Assembly (NCBI GenBank): GCA_027493055.1
Contig: JAPUDO010000104.1
Location: 1 to 48,259, forward strand
Length of the DNA: 48,259 nucleotides
Reading direction: 5' to 3'
DNA from: Niabella sp.
GTDB lineage: Bacteria > Bacteroidota > Bacteroidia > Chitinophagales > Chitinophagaceae
Shown: piece by piece, positions 1 to 8,755 of the stretch
How positions within the stretch are numbered: position 1 is the first letter of the stretch
Layout: each line of letters opens with the position of its first letter
Notes under the pieces: model-generated
Database searches by the model: none
The model's input: only the letters and a program-made list of their open reading frames with translations
What the model was told of the DNA's origin: nothing
Made by a program: the position numbers and the translations under genes

Positions 1-435
1 TGCCGCCACTATTAGATTGACAACTAAATAATTGCGCAATCCCAATTCCATTTCCTTACTGTTCTCCGAAGGTTCGGGCCATATCCATTCATATACCACA
101 TTTTCCAGATACAATAACAGGAACATACAAATAGTTACCACGCAGGTAGTAAGAAGAAAATGAGCCAGAACATTATTCCTGAAGATTAACTTCCTGTTAG
201 CCCAACCCGACATCAAGGCGATAATCCAAAACAAAATGGCATACATTATAATGCCGCCCATAATCGTCGCCAAAATCTCCGACCATTGGGCTTGGGTATA
301 AAAATCCCACCAGCTGCTTTGCGGGTTCAGCAGGTATTGAATGAAGTTTGCCAACGCCAGCGAAACCAATACGCCGCTCCAATGGAAAAAGCCTTTCCAT
401 CGCTGGTTTACCCGAGCTGTATCGATTATTCTCAT
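1..435 (-). CDS. Partial membrane protein, probable LytS-type sensor kinase N-terminus
   Basis: The reading frame starts with ATG at 435 and stays open for 145 codons to the window edge, so only the N-terminal part is present. It begins MRIIDTARVNQRW and holds about four hydrophobic segments (roughly residues 18-35, 53-77, 86-112 and 137 onward), consistent with a multi-pass inner-membrane domain. The start codon directly follows the TAA of the outer membrane factor gene (TAAATG), so it is almost surely the last seen gene of the efflux operon. In Bacteroidota, RND efflux operons are often followed by a LytS/YehU-type histidine kinase and a LytTR regulator; that identity is inference from context and topology, because the kinase domain lies outside the window. 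Confidence 0.6.
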   Translation of the reverse strand, partial: MRIIDTARVNQRWKGFFHWSGVLVSLALANFIQYLLNPQSSWWDFYTQAQWSEILATIMGGIIMYAILFWIIALMSGWANRKLIFRNNVLAHFLLTTCVVTICMFLLLYLENVVYEWIWPEPSENSKEMELGLRNYLVVNLIVAA

Positions 436-1839
436 TTAATTTCCGCCTAAGGCTTTGTATAAAGCAATGTACGCATTTATTTTTTTCTGATCGATGAGTG
501 TTTGCGCCAATTCGGCCTGCAAATAGCTTTGCTGCACCGTCAGCACTTCAAGGTAATTGGCTTCGCCGTATTTGTACAAAATCTGCGCATCGGCAATCGC
601 TTTGTTCATTGCCGTTTTCCGGTTGTTGACTTCCGTCATTTGTTCTTTGATATGCGTAATGTTAGTCAGCAAGGTGCTGACTTCTTCCACACCCATCAAC
701 ACCGATTTCCTGAAGTCGTGCACGACCGCTTCTCTTTGATGCAAAGCCTGTTCGTAGGCAGACCTGATACTCCGTTTATTGAAAATGGGCTGCGTTAATC
801 CTGCTGCTGCATTTCCGAATAACGATGCCGGAATAGAGAACCAATTGCTCGCTTTGATGGCGTTGAGGCCGCCCTGCCCGGTGATTTTCAGTGTAGGATA
901 AAATTCCGTTTTGGCAATGCCCACCCTTGCATTGGCTGCCTGCAATTCAAATTCTTTTTGTTTAATATCCGGACGATTGGCGAGCAAATCCACCGGAACC
1001 CCCGCCTCCAATTCGGTTGAAAATGATTTGTCTTGCAGCGACTGCGTACGTTTTACCGCACCGGGATAAGTTCCCGCCAGGGTTTGCAAGGCATTTTCCT
1101 GCGCTTTAATGCTGGCTTTGATTTCGGGGATTAATGCCCTGGTTTCTGCCAGCTGCGCTTCCGATTGTTTAATGGCTAAAGAAGTAGCGTCTCCTACAGC
1201 ATACTGTGTTTTCAGCATTTTCAGTGTTTCCTGCATACTCTTTTCCACGGTTTGTGTAATGCGTAATTGTTCATCCAGGCTAAGTAAATCGTAGTAGGCA
1301 TGTGCCGTTTGCGCAATCAGTTGTACACGTAATGCCCTGCGGTTTTCGGCAAGGCCGAAGTAACCGGACAACGCTTCTTCCCGTTGCCTTTTCAGCTTGC
1401 CCCAAAAATCAATATCCCAGGAAACAGATGGTGCAAAATTGTATTCCTGAAATATAAGCCCGCCGGCAAAAGAACCCATCATACTGTTTTTAGAAAGCCT
1501 TTGCACTCCGGCATTGACCTGCAGGTTAATATCCGGCAGATAATTCAGTTTTACGCTTTTCAGCATTGCTTCGGCAGCCAGCATTTGTTCGGAAGCCATA
1601 AGCAAATCGGAATTGCGCTCCATTACTTTATCCAGTAATTCTTTTAAAGCGGAGTCGTTAAAATATTGCTGGTAGGATGGAATTTCCTGCACCTTTTTCT
1701 CTGTTTTTACCGAGAGATCATCAAAGGTTCCGGGAAGGTTGAGTTCCGGTCTGAAATAGTCCCTGGTAACTTTGCAGGACTGTACTAAAACAAGCAACAG
1801 CAATCCGGTACCAATATTTTTTATGAATTGTTTTTTCAT
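436..1839 (-). CDS. Outer membrane efflux lipoprotein, NodT/TolC family
   Basis: A 467-residue outer membrane factor, the usual length for the NodT subfamily of TolC-like channels. The N-terminus is a lipoprotein signal (charged MKKQFIKN, hydrophobic stretch, then lipobox LVQSC with Cys at about 22), followed by two outer-membrane-efflux repeats: long alpha-helical segments around residues 55-230 and 270-465, including the family-typical LLANRPDIKQKEFELQAA near the middle. It forms the exit duct of the tripartite pump and would dock on the adaptor and RND proteins encoded just upstream. It lies 6 nt after the RND stop codon and abuts the next membrane gene, so it is translated as part of one operon. 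Substrate cannot be read from sequence. Confidence 0.93.
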   Translation of the reverse strand: MKKQFIKNIGTGLLLLVLVQSCKVTRDYFRPELNLPGTFDDLSVKTEKKVQEIPSYQQYFNDSALKELLDKVMERNSDLLMASEQMLAAEAMLKSVKLNYLPDINLQVNAGVQRLSKNSMMGSFAGGLIFQEYNFAPSVSWDIDFWGKLKRQREEALSGYFGLAENRRALRVQLIAQTAHAYYDLLSLDEQLRITQTVEKSMQETLKMLKTQYAVGDATSLAIKQSEAQLAETRALIPEIKASIKAQENALQTLAGTYPGAVKRTQSLQDKSFSTELEAGVPVDLLANRPDIKQKEFELQAANARVGIAKTEFYPTLKITGQGGLNAIKASNWFSIPASLFGNAAAGLTQPIFNKRSIRSAYEQALHQREAVVHDFRKSVLMGVEEVSTLLTNITHIKEQMTEVNNRKTAMNKAIADAQILYKYGEANYLEVLTVQQSYLQAELAQTLIDQKKINAYIALYKALGGN

Positions 1840-1845
1840 TGCATG

Positions 1846-4800
1846 TTAATTTTTATTCGCTGAAACTTTCTCCTGCAAACGCTGAAAAATCATATACAAC
1901 ACGGGAATGATCAGCAAGCCTAATAACACGCCGCTCAACATTCCGCCTGCGGCGCTGATGCTGATGGACTTATTTCCAATCGCTGTTCCGCCTTTGGCAA
2001 ACATCAGCGGGATTAATCCTGCCACGAACGCAAAAGAGGTCATTAAAATCGGGCGCAGGCGCATTCTGGCTCCGGCAATACCCGCCTCGAAAATCGTCAA
2101 TCCGGCTTTGCGTTGCTGTATTGCAAACTCCACAATCAGGATGGCATTTTTGGCTAGCAAGCCTACCAGCATAATCAATGCAATCTGCACATAAATATTG
2201 TTATCCAGCCCGGCAAACCCGGTAGCGATGAATACACCCAGGATACCCGTTGGTAAAGACAACATCACCGCCAATGGCAGCAAATAGCTTTCGTATTGAG
2301 CAGCCAAAAGAAAGTACACGAATAAGATGCTTAGTCCGAAAATGAAAATCATCTGCGAGCCTGATTTCCGTTCCTGCAGGCTCAACCCGTTGTATTCATA
2401 GCTGTAACCTTTGGGCAATTCTTTTTGCAGCACTTCGTCAATCACGCCCATCACTTTGCCGGTGCTGGCTCCGTTGCCGGCATTCACATTCACGCTGATG
2501 CTGTTGTACAGATTGTAACGACTGATGCCTTGCGGTCCGAACACTTTTTTGAGCTTTACCAGGGTGGAAATCGGAACCATTTGATTCAGATTGTTACGAA
2601 TCATAATATTATCCAGCGAGGCTTCATCTTTCCGGAATTCGGCTTCGGAACGGACATTCACCCGGTACAGCCTGCCGAACCGCACAAAGTCTGTAGTCTG
2701 CGAGCCGGTCAGATACAATTGCAGGGCATCCATTACTTCTTTTGGTGTTAAGCCCAATTGTTGTGCCTTGTCTTCATTCAGCACCACTTCATACTGCGGG
2801 TAATCGCTTCGGAAGGTGGTAAAGGCCATCCCGATTTCGGGGCGTTTGCTCAAGGCATCAATCACCTTTCTACTTACCGCTTCAAAGTCGCTGATGTTAC
2901 CGGAAGTCCGGTCCTGCAATACAAATTCCACCCCTCCCGCATTACCAAAACCTTCCACTGCCGGGTTACGGAAAATCAGGAATTCGCCACGGATCCTGCC
3001 TTTCATTTCATTTTCAATTTTGTGCATCACGGCATTGATGTCGGAAACCGCACCACGGTCTTTGGGGTTTTTCAGCGTAATGAAGCCCATTGCCGCATTG
3101 GGCGAAGCGCCCGAACTGAAAAGACTGAAGCCCGAAACGGTACTGATGCTCTTTACTTCCGGCATTGCCTTCACCAATTCTGTAGCTTTTTCCATTTCCC
3201 TGGTGATAAACTGGAGGTTGGCGCCCGCCTGCAGGTTGACCACGAAGGTCAGGTTGTTGTCGTCTTCTTCGGGTACAAACCCTTTTTGCGCATTATTCAT
3301 CAGCAGGAAAGCCGCTAATGAAATCAGCAGCAAAGCACCGATGGCAATGATTTTTCTTTTGGCCAGGAACTTTACCGCACCGGTATATTTTGTAGTTAAT
3401 CTTTCAAAACTCGCATTAAAAGCATCGGCAAACCGTTGGGTAAATTTCCGCTTTTCGCCGCCTTCGCCGTGATGATGATTTTTTAATAATAAAGCACACA
3501 AAGCAGGACTTAACGTCAATGCATTGACGGCTGAAATAAGGATGGCAATGGCTAAGGTATAGGAAAATTGCTTGTAGAAAATACCGGCCGGGCCTTCCAT
3601 AAAGCCTACGGGCAAAAACACGGCCGACATTACGAGCGTAATGGAAATAATCGCTCCGCTGATCTCGCTCATCGTTGAAACGGTTGCGGTTCGGGCATTT
3701 TCCCCGGTATGCTGCATTTTGGCGTGAACGGCTTCCACCACTACAATGGCATCATCTACCACAATGCCAATCGCGAGTACCAAAGCGAATAAGGTCAATA
3801 CGTTGACCGAAAAGCCAATGAGATAGATAAAGAAGAAGGTTCCGATAATGGAAACGGGTACTGCTATTGCCGGGATGATGGTGGAGCGGAAATCCTGGAG
3901 AAAAACCAATACCACGATAAATACCAAAACGAAGGCTTCGATCAGGGTGGATTTCATCTGCGAAACGGAAGTATCCAAACGGTCTTTCATATTCTGGATG
4001 ATCTCGAATTTGATACCATCGGGAACACTTTTCTGGAAGCTGGCCAACGATTTATTGACTTCAATCGCAATGTCATTGGCATTGGAACCACTTGCCTGGA
4101 GTACCGCAAATACTACGGAAGGCCTTCCGTCGGTATAAGTATCGCTCGAATAATTGGACAACCCGAATTCCAGCCGGGCAACATCGCCCAACCGCAAAAT
4201 AGAACCATCGGTTTTGGAACGAAGGATGATCTTTTCAAATTCTTCGGGCTTGTTCAGCTTACCTTTGTAACGCAGCACATATTGAAGCGAGGCATCGGTT
4301 TCTTCACCCAGGCTGCCGGGAGAAGCTTCAAAACTGTACTGCTGGATGGCGGTTTCCACGTCGGCAGGCACCAGGCCATAAGAGGATAGTTTGGTGGGGT
4401 TAATCCATACCCGCACCGAATATTCCTTGGAACCGAACAAGCTCACATTGCCCACGCCGGGAATACGTTTCAGCTCGGGAACAAGGTTGATGTTGGCATA
4501 GTTTTGCAGGAAAGCTTCATCATATTTTTCCGGCATTTCGCTGTTGATATTCACAATCATCAAATAGCTGGTCTGCTGCTTGGTTGTGGTCAGTCCAAGA
4601 CGGATGACTTCCTGCGGAAGTTGCGCATTGACCTGTGCCACCCGGTTTTGCACATTCACCGCTGCCTGGTCGGGATTGACCCCCTGCTTGAAAATTATAG
4701 TAATCGAAAAGCTGCCATCGTTGGAAGCGCCCGAAGTCATATACTGCATATTCTCCACGCCGTTGATGGCCTGTTCCAAAGGTGTAACCACCGAACGGAT

Positions 4801-4971
4801 AACACTTTCTGCATTAGCTCCGGGATAGGTTCCCGATACAAAAACCGTAGGTGGTGCAATCTCGGGGAACTGCGTCATCGGAATTCGTAATAATCCCAAA
4901 ATCCCCAGCATCACCAGTATAATGGAGATGACCGTAGCGAGTACGGGTCTTTGTATAATTGTCTTTAGCAT
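1846..4971 (-). CDS. RND multidrug efflux pump, HAE1 family inner-membrane transporter
   Basis: A full-length (1041 aa) AcrB-like proton/drug antiporter. It shows the duplicated RND layout: N-terminal helix (MLKTIIQRPVLATVIS), periplasmic porter loop, helices 2-6, second loop, helices 8-12. The proton-relay residues are present: the Asp pair in TM4 (GIVVDDAIVVVE, about residue 410) and the Lys in TM10 (GLLAKNAILIVEFA). The conserved G-F-x-P-x-x-D loop after TM7 reads KGFVPEEDDNNL. The gene follows the adaptor gene by 14 nt and precedes the outer membrane factor by 6 nt, the standard adaptor-pump-channel order. HAE1 members export hydrophobic and amphiphilic compounds; the real substrate range is not predictable here. 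Confidence 0.96.
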   Translation of the reverse strand: MLKTIIQRPVLATVISIILVMLGILGLLRIPMTQFPEIAPPTVFVSGTYPGANAESVIRSVVTPLEQAINGVENMQYMTSGASNDGSFSITIIFKQGVNPDQAAVNVQNRVAQVNAQLPQEVIRLGLTTTKQQTSYLMIVNINSEMPEKYDEAFLQNYANINLVPELKRIPGVGNVSLFGSKEYSVRVWINPTKLSSYGLVPADVETAIQQYSFEASPGSLGEETDASLQYVLRYKGKLNKPEEFEKIILRSKTDGSILRLGDVARLEFGLSNYSSDTYTDGRPSVVFAVLQASGSNANDIAIEVNKSLASFQKSVPDGIKFEIIQNMKDRLDTSVSQMKSTLIEAFVLVFIVVLVFLQDFRSTIIPAIAVPVSIIGTFFFIYLIGFSVNVLTLFALVLAIGIVVDDAIVVVEAVHAKMQHTGENARTATVSTMSEISGAIISITLVMSAVFLPVGFMEGPAGIFYKQFSYTLAIAILISAVNALTLSPALCALLLKNHHHGEGGEKRKFTQRFADAFNASFERLTTKYTGAVKFLAKRKIIAIGALLLISLAAFLLMNNAQKGFVPEEDDNNLTFVVNLQAGANLQFITREMEKATELVKAMPEVKSISTVSGFSLFSSGASPNAAMGFITLKNPKDRGAVSDINAVMHKIENEMKGRIRGEFLIFRNPAVEGFGNAGGVEFVLQDRTSGNISDFEAVSRKVIDALSKRPEIGMAFTTFRSDYPQYEVVLNEDKAQQLGLTPKEVMDALQLYLTGSQTTDFVRFGRLYRVNVRSEAEFRKDEASLDNIMIRNNLNQMVPISTLVKLKKVFGPQGISRYNLYNSISVNVNAGNGASTGKVMGVIDEVLQKELPKGYSYEYNGLSLQERKSGSQMIFIFGLSILFVYFLLAAQYESYLLPLAVMLSLPTGILGVFIATGFAGLDNNIYVQIALIMLVGLLAKNAILIVEFAIQQRKAGLTIFEAGIAGARMRLRPILMTSFAFVAGLIPLMFAKGGTAIGNKSISISAAGGMLSGVLLGLLIIPVLYMIFQRLQEKVSANKN

Positions 4972-4985
4972 TTTCCAGTGAATTT

Positions 4986-6125
4986 TTATTGATCGGATTT
5001 GGGCTTGATGATACTGTTTTCGGGAATGCTTGCGAGTTCATTCGCAACAATCCGGTCGCCGGGTCTGAAGCCTGATTTCACGATATAAAAATCGCCCGAT
5101 TTGGTATAGTTCTTTAAAGCGACACGTTCCATTTTACCGGCGCTGTCGAGCAATCCTACAAACAATTTATCCTGCACTTCGTAAGTTGCCGGCAGCGGAA
5201 TTTTGAAGACATTGCTTTCGGAAGTTTTTAGCACAATTCTGCCTGTGTTTCCGGTTCTTAGCAAACTTTCCGGGTTAGGAAAAGAGGCACGCAGCATCAC
5301 CGAGCCGGTAGTGGCATCGAATTGCCCGTCCATCATATCAATTTTTCCCACGTGGTTGTAAGGATTTCCATCTGCCAGTAACAGGGTTATATCCCGGAAA
5401 CTTTTCAGTTTTTCCAATAAGCTGGCTCCCGGGCGGGAAGCATTTATTTTCAGTATTTCATTTTCAGGAAGTGAGAAGTAGGCGTAAATTTCACTTACCT
5501 GCGACAAAGTGGTTAAGGGCTGCGCATCAGTCGGACCCACCAAAGCGCCCAAACGATTGGGAATACGACCAATGTAACCGCTGACCGGAGCCTTCACCTC
5601 TGAAAATCCCAGGTTAACGTCAGCAGAAGCGACTAAAGTTTGCTGTTGTTTTACAGCGGCTAAAGCATTGTCATAATTGGTTTTGGCTTTCTGGTATTGA
5701 AAATCGGCCACTACTTTATTTTCAGTCAGTACTTTGTATTTATCGAGTTCCAATTGTGCCGCGGCCAATTGTGATTTTGCCATTGCCAGTGAAGCTAAAG
5801 CAGTATTTTTCTGCTCCCGGTACACGCTGGCATTAATGCGGAACAAAGGTTGCCCGGCTTTCACAAAAGCGCCCTCATCCACATAGATCTTATCAATATA
5901 ACCGCTGATCTGCGGACGAAGCTGGATATTGTCTTTTCCCTGCAAGCTTGCCGGGAAGGTCTGATCCAGTATGGCTTCAGTTGATTGCAGCGTAATGACT
6001 TCGGCCTGAACGGCTTCGTTTTGATGTTGTTCGTTCTTTTCAGAATTTCCACAACTTTGAAGAGCGTATGCAAACACCAGTAATAAACCGGCAATAATGA
6101 TATTTTGGTTGATGAAACGCTTCAT
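4986..6125 (-). CDS. RND efflux periplasmic adaptor lipoprotein (membrane fusion protein)
   Basis: A 379-residue AcrA/MexA-type adaptor. The signal peptide ends in the lipobox LQSC (Cys about 25), so it is expected to be anchored by lipid to the inner membrane. The order of domains is typical: barrel-sandwich/lipoyl half (LRPQISGYIDKIYVDEGAFV), helical hairpin (about 95-165), second lipoyl half (EVKAPVSGYIGRIP), beta-barrel and membrane-proximal domain ending GDRIVANELASIP. It is the first gene of the efflux operon. The 5' region lacks an obvious Shine-Dalgarno sequence, as is usual in this phylum, and no neighbouring TetR/AraC repressor is seen upstream, so control may lie with the kinase-like gene at the far end of the operon. 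Confidence 0.94.
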   Translation of the reverse strand: MKRFINQNIIIAGLLLVFAYALQSCGNSEKNEQHQNEAVQAEVITLQSTEAILDQTFPASLQGKDNIQLRPQISGYIDKIYVDEGAFVKAGQPLFRINASVYREQKNTALASLAMAKSQLAAAQLELDKYKVLTENKVVADFQYQKAKTNYDNALAAVKQQQTLVASADVNLGFSEVKAPVSGYIGRIPNRLGALVGPTDAQPLTTLSQVSEIYAYFSLPENEILKINASRPGASLLEKLKSFRDITLLLADGNPYNHVGKIDMMDGQFDATTGSVMLRASFPNPESLLRTGNTGRIVLKTSESNVFKIPLPATYEVQDKLFVGLLDSAGKMERVALKNYTKSGDFYIVKSGFRPGDRIVANELASIPENSIIKPKSDQ

Positions 6126-6769
6126 TAATTCTTATATTTTAAATATTTCCAACGGTAAAATTAGAAAGCGTTTAATCCTGTATTTTGTAATAATGACTGA
6201 AGCGAAGAAATAGGGAAGTGAAGTGAGGAAAATGAAAGGTTGGGCTTTATTGAGTTTTTATAAGGAATGAAATCATGCACCCATCCTTAGCATCCATTAT
6301 TACTCTAATATTTGTATTACTGAGTTATTCAAACCCCAGGCAATTTAAAAAGCAAGTTTGATAATAGCGGCTTAAAAATATGGCAATTACAGCATGCATG
6401 TAAATGAAGCCGGAGAGCTTGCAAAAGTATTTATCAGCAAAGGGAATACGGTATTTGTTCTAAAATACCGGTTACAGGTATCGGACACTATTTATTGCCA
6501 ATGAGTTTATTGTCAAAATTTTCTCTGTCATTTTTCTAAAAAGTATGTCATTGTTTGATTGCTTTGCTTAGTTACTCCGCTAATCCGATAATAAGCTCTT
6601 TAGTTCCTGAATGTAGCAAAGCCGATAAATATTATCCTAATTAACCGCTTCTATAACGACTTTTGTGCCATACTTCTCCTGTCTGGGCAACAACTCCCAG
6701 TTAAATTTTTGAACTTCTCAAAAAATGAGAAGACTATGAAATTTATAATAGATCAGTAACATTAGCTAT
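6126..6769. other. Intergenic stretch between efflux operon and tRNA-Lys element
   Basis: About 640 bp with no complete gene. It contains the presumed promoter region of the efflux operon at its left end and one coding scrap (see 6394-6504). The rest has frequent stops in all frames and is AT-rich towards the element. Confidence 0.6.
6394..6504 (+). pseudogene. Possible remnant of an alpha/beta-hydrolase (esterase) gene
   Basis: A 36-codon open stretch starting MHVNEAGELAK and holding FVLKYRL, preceded in frame by YGNYS. The pattern G-x-Y-S ... A-x-x-x-x-S/N-K-G-x-x-x-F-V-L-K-Y-R-L resembles the start of secreted esterases of the acetylxylan-esterase type, where it follows the oxyanion-hole glycines. 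Both flanks are closed by stops and no catalytic Ser region follows, so if the resemblance is right this is a fossil. Resemblance only by eye. Confidence 0.25.
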
Positions 6770-6885
6770 AAAATGTATAGCAAACCGTATGGAAAATATA
6801 AAAAAAGCAGCTACGATATTGTAACTGCTTGATTACGACGTGTCCCCGCGGAGACTCGAACTCTGGGCCCGCTGATTAAGAGTCA
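6770..6885. repeat. Left attachment-site repeat (tRNA-Lys 3' half plus terminator)
   Basis: Positions 6841-6885 match 45 bp of the tRNA-Lys gene at 11957-12001 with a single difference (G/A in the T-arm). To the left, 6770-6840 aligns with 11883-11956, including a hairpin (AGCAGCTACGA at 6806-6816 facing TGTAACTGCT) and its A-run, with several changes. Identity stops at 6886. By the usual logic of tRNA integration, this copy would be the host's displaced original 3' end and terminator. Confidence 0.85.
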
Positions 6886-7032
6886 TTTTTTTTATCTTTT
6901 AGTTAATTTCAGATAGTTTCATTTAATTAAGTTATTGATTATTAAATATTTACAAACAGATATTTTCACTTTCAAAAATAAGTTGTTCTCAATAATTCAT
7001 AACTTTATAATCGCATTTTTACGAACAAACTT

Positions 7033-7375
7033 ATGAAGGAATTTTTAAACACTAAACTTATGAAAGAAGAGATTTCAGTAAACTTTGTACTAGAAGGGTC
7101 AAAGCCCAAAAAAAGACGAAACTTGTCCGATCAAATTGAACTTATACAACTCTAAACTTGGACAGAAAAGGTTTGGCACAAGTCTTTCAGTCAGTAAAGA
7201 GGATTGGGTAAAGTTAAATTCACCAAAATTACGAGACCCTGAATTGAAAACTCTAAAAAGCAAATTGGAAGTCATAAAAGACCAGTATGAATCCAGCCTC
7301 TTTACCGAGCCATTTTTCTTACTAAAAAAACCTGAAATATATTTATCTTATTTCACAGAAGTATGCATTACCTAG
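7033..7375 (+). pseudogene. Broken tyrosine integrase, N-terminal arm-binding region only
   Basis: The first frame starts with ATG at 7033 (MKEFLNTKLMKEEISVNFVL) and stops at 7153 after 40 residues. A second frame that overlaps from about 7136 continues with the pattern of Bacteroidota integrase arm domains: KRFGTSLSVSKEDWVKLNSP followed by KLRDPEL and a helix. Together they look like one gene with a frameshift near 7140. The second frame ends at 7375 and nothing resembling the SAM-like core-binding domain or the R-H-R-Y catalytic domain follows, so about 300 residues are missing. It points inward from the left attachment repeat, as expected for the integrase of this element. Confidence 0.7.
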
Positions 7376-7394
7376 TTATCCTTTCTGATAAAGT

Positions 7395-7772
7395 TTATTG
7401 CAAGATTCGGGAGATAACAAAATGTGTATTCACATTTTTAAGCGTTTGATGCAAATTGACAGTTTTTAATTTCTTTATGATATTGTACAGATGTGTTTCT
7501 ACTGTGCGCTTGCTCAAAAAGAGTTTTCTTGAAATTTCTTTTGAACTAAATTTCCCAATTATTAAATGAAAAATCTCTTTTTCCCTTTTGGTAATATGTA
7601 ATTGCTTTTCGAGAGCAGCAAGAACCGTAGCCCTTTCATCCTCATCTACAGGCAGAACATCGTTGTGATACTCATTTCCTTCAATAGCAGCGGCAATAGC
7701 CAGGCTCAACTCCTTGGAACCAACATTTTGACGAACATTTTCTTCTTGCCTCTGTTTCTTGCTTTCTGTCAT
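7395..7772 (-). CDS. LuxR/NarL-type HTH protein, likely a decapitated response regulator
   Basis: 125 residues with a clear C-terminal LuxR HTH: ITKREKEIFHLIIGKFSSKE, then ISRKLFLSKRTVETHLYNII. The segment before it (VGSKELSLAIAAAIEGNEYH) matches the linker that joins receiver and HTH in NarL-family regulators, but the receiver with its phosphoacceptor Asp is absent. Residues 1-15 (MTESKKQRQEENVRQ) come from a reading frame that overlaps the end of the neighbouring tail-fibre-like gene by 92 bp. The simplest reading is a recombination junction that joined the C-terminal third of a response regulator to foreign DNA. It could still make a small DNA-binding protein; an ATG is present. Confidence 0.55.
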   Translation of the reverse strand: MTESKKQRQEENVRQNVGSKELSLAIAAAIEGNEYHNDVLPVDEDERATVLAALEKQLHITKREKEIFHLIIGKFSSKEISRKLFLSKRTVETHLYNIIKKLKTVNLHQTLKNVNTHFVISRILQ

Positions 7773-8472
7773 TTTTTAATTGGTCCACTTCTCCGGTCAG
7801 CTGCTCGATCTTTTTATTCTGCTCTATAATATATAAAGTCAGCTCTTCGATCTTTTTTAGTAATAAAGCCTGGTTTGTTCCTACTGCTATACCCTTCTCT
7901 GTCACTTCAGTAGCTGAAGGCACTTCCGGCAGATGGCCTTTCGTTTTTATAAAGTTTTCGACCTGGCTTAATGGCATTAATTTATAAGAAGTGTGGAAAA
8001 CATAATCCGGCCAACCTGCCGACTGCACCTTTACTTTCAGCTCTTCGGCTATTATTTTACCTCCTACTGCAAGTTTATAACCAGATGGTAGGTTTGTTGT
8101 AGCAATACTCACAGCCCCGTTAGCATTTTCCACAAGAACTTTTTGCCAAGACTCCCATCCGGTTGGGGGATTTAATACATTGCCTTGCGACCCCACTCGG
8201 TAAAATATACCTCCATCGTTGAAAAAAAGTTGGTGGGCCTTGTTTCCACTTGCATCATACCAGGGTGCTATAGTTACCAGGCCTCCATAAACGCTGGCAC
8301 CGGGTGCACCTATTGATGAGGTTTGCTTGAAGTCGCCATATATACCATGTGCATACGCGTTTGGTAACTCGTTTGTGTTTCTGGTATCAAGTATATTTAA
8401 TTTCGAAGCATTTTGCGCATACATGTTAAAACCAGTGAAAACAAAAGATAAAATCAAAAACCTAATCTTCAT
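7681..8472 (-). CDS. Secreted tail-fibre-like protein with C-terminal coiled coil
   Basis: Start chosen at the ATG at 8472 (MKIRFLILSFVFTGFNMYAQ), which gives a good signal peptide cut after YAQ; an ATG at 8496 would add eight residues. The body has the repeat style of Bacteroidota tail-fibre-like surface proteins (YGGLVTIAPWYDASGNKAHQ, GWESWQKVL) and ends in the family-typical module KIIAEELKVKVQSAGWPDYV, LPEVPSATEV, LLLKKIEELTLYIIEQNKKI. The last ~30 residues (from about NDRKQETEAR) read out of frame through the start of the LuxR fragment and look unlike the family, so the original stop was probably lost at the junction. Function unknown; probably envelope-exposed. Confidence 0.6.
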   Translation of the reverse strand: MKIRFLILSFVFTGFNMYAQNASKLNILDTRNTNELPNAYAHGIYGDFKQTSSIGAPGASVYGGLVTIAPWYDASGNKAHQLFFNDGGIFYRVGSQGNVLNPPTGWESWQKVLVENANGAVSIATTNLPSGYKLAVGGKIIAEELKVKVQSAGWPDYVFHTSYKLMPLSQVENFIKTKGHLPEVPSATEVTEKGIAVGTNQALLLKKIEELTLYIIEQNKKIEQLTGEVDQLKNDRKQETEARRKCSSKCWFQGVEPGYCRCY

Positions 8473-8755
8473 TTTTATCAAATTTATTGTTAACAATTTC
8501 CTTTAAAGACTGAATTTCTTTTTCCATTTCAATTAAGTACAAAGTCAGCCCTTCGATCTTTTTTAGTAACAAAGCCAGGTTTGCTCCTACTTCTATACCC
8601 TTCTCTGCCACTTCAGTAGCCGAAGGCACTTCCGGCAGATGACCTTTCGTTTTTATAAAGTTTTCGACCTGGCTTAATGGTTTTAGCCTATACGAAAATT
8701 TAAAAACATAATCCGGCCAGTTGGCAGTTTCAACCTTTATCCGGTGCCTAAACCC
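8462..8755 (-). pseudogene. Second, N-truncated copy of the tail-fibre-like C-terminal module
   Basis: An open frame without a start (closed upstream by TAA at about 8756) encodes VETANWPDYVF, LKPLSQVENFIKTKGHLPEV, PSATEVAEKGIEVGANLALL and a closing coiled coil LTLYLIEMEKEIQSLKEIV, ending in TAG at 8462-8464. It parallels the C-terminal module of the gene at 7681-8472 almost residue by residue, so the two are paralogues in tandem. Its stop overlaps the ATG of the downstream copy by 11 nt, suggesting the pair was once translationally coupled. The N-terminal signal peptide and repeat region are gone. Confidence 0.7.

Noticed and set aside
197-400. 67-codon open frame on the minus strand
   Set aside because: It lies in another frame of the membrane protein that starts at 435 and has no family features; the 435 frame has clear transmembrane segments and abuts the operon.
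6640-6720. Minus-strand stretch WELLPRQEKYGTKVVIEAVN
   Set aside because: It has coding-like sense and might be a gene tail, but I could not assign it or find an open frame of useful length upstream.
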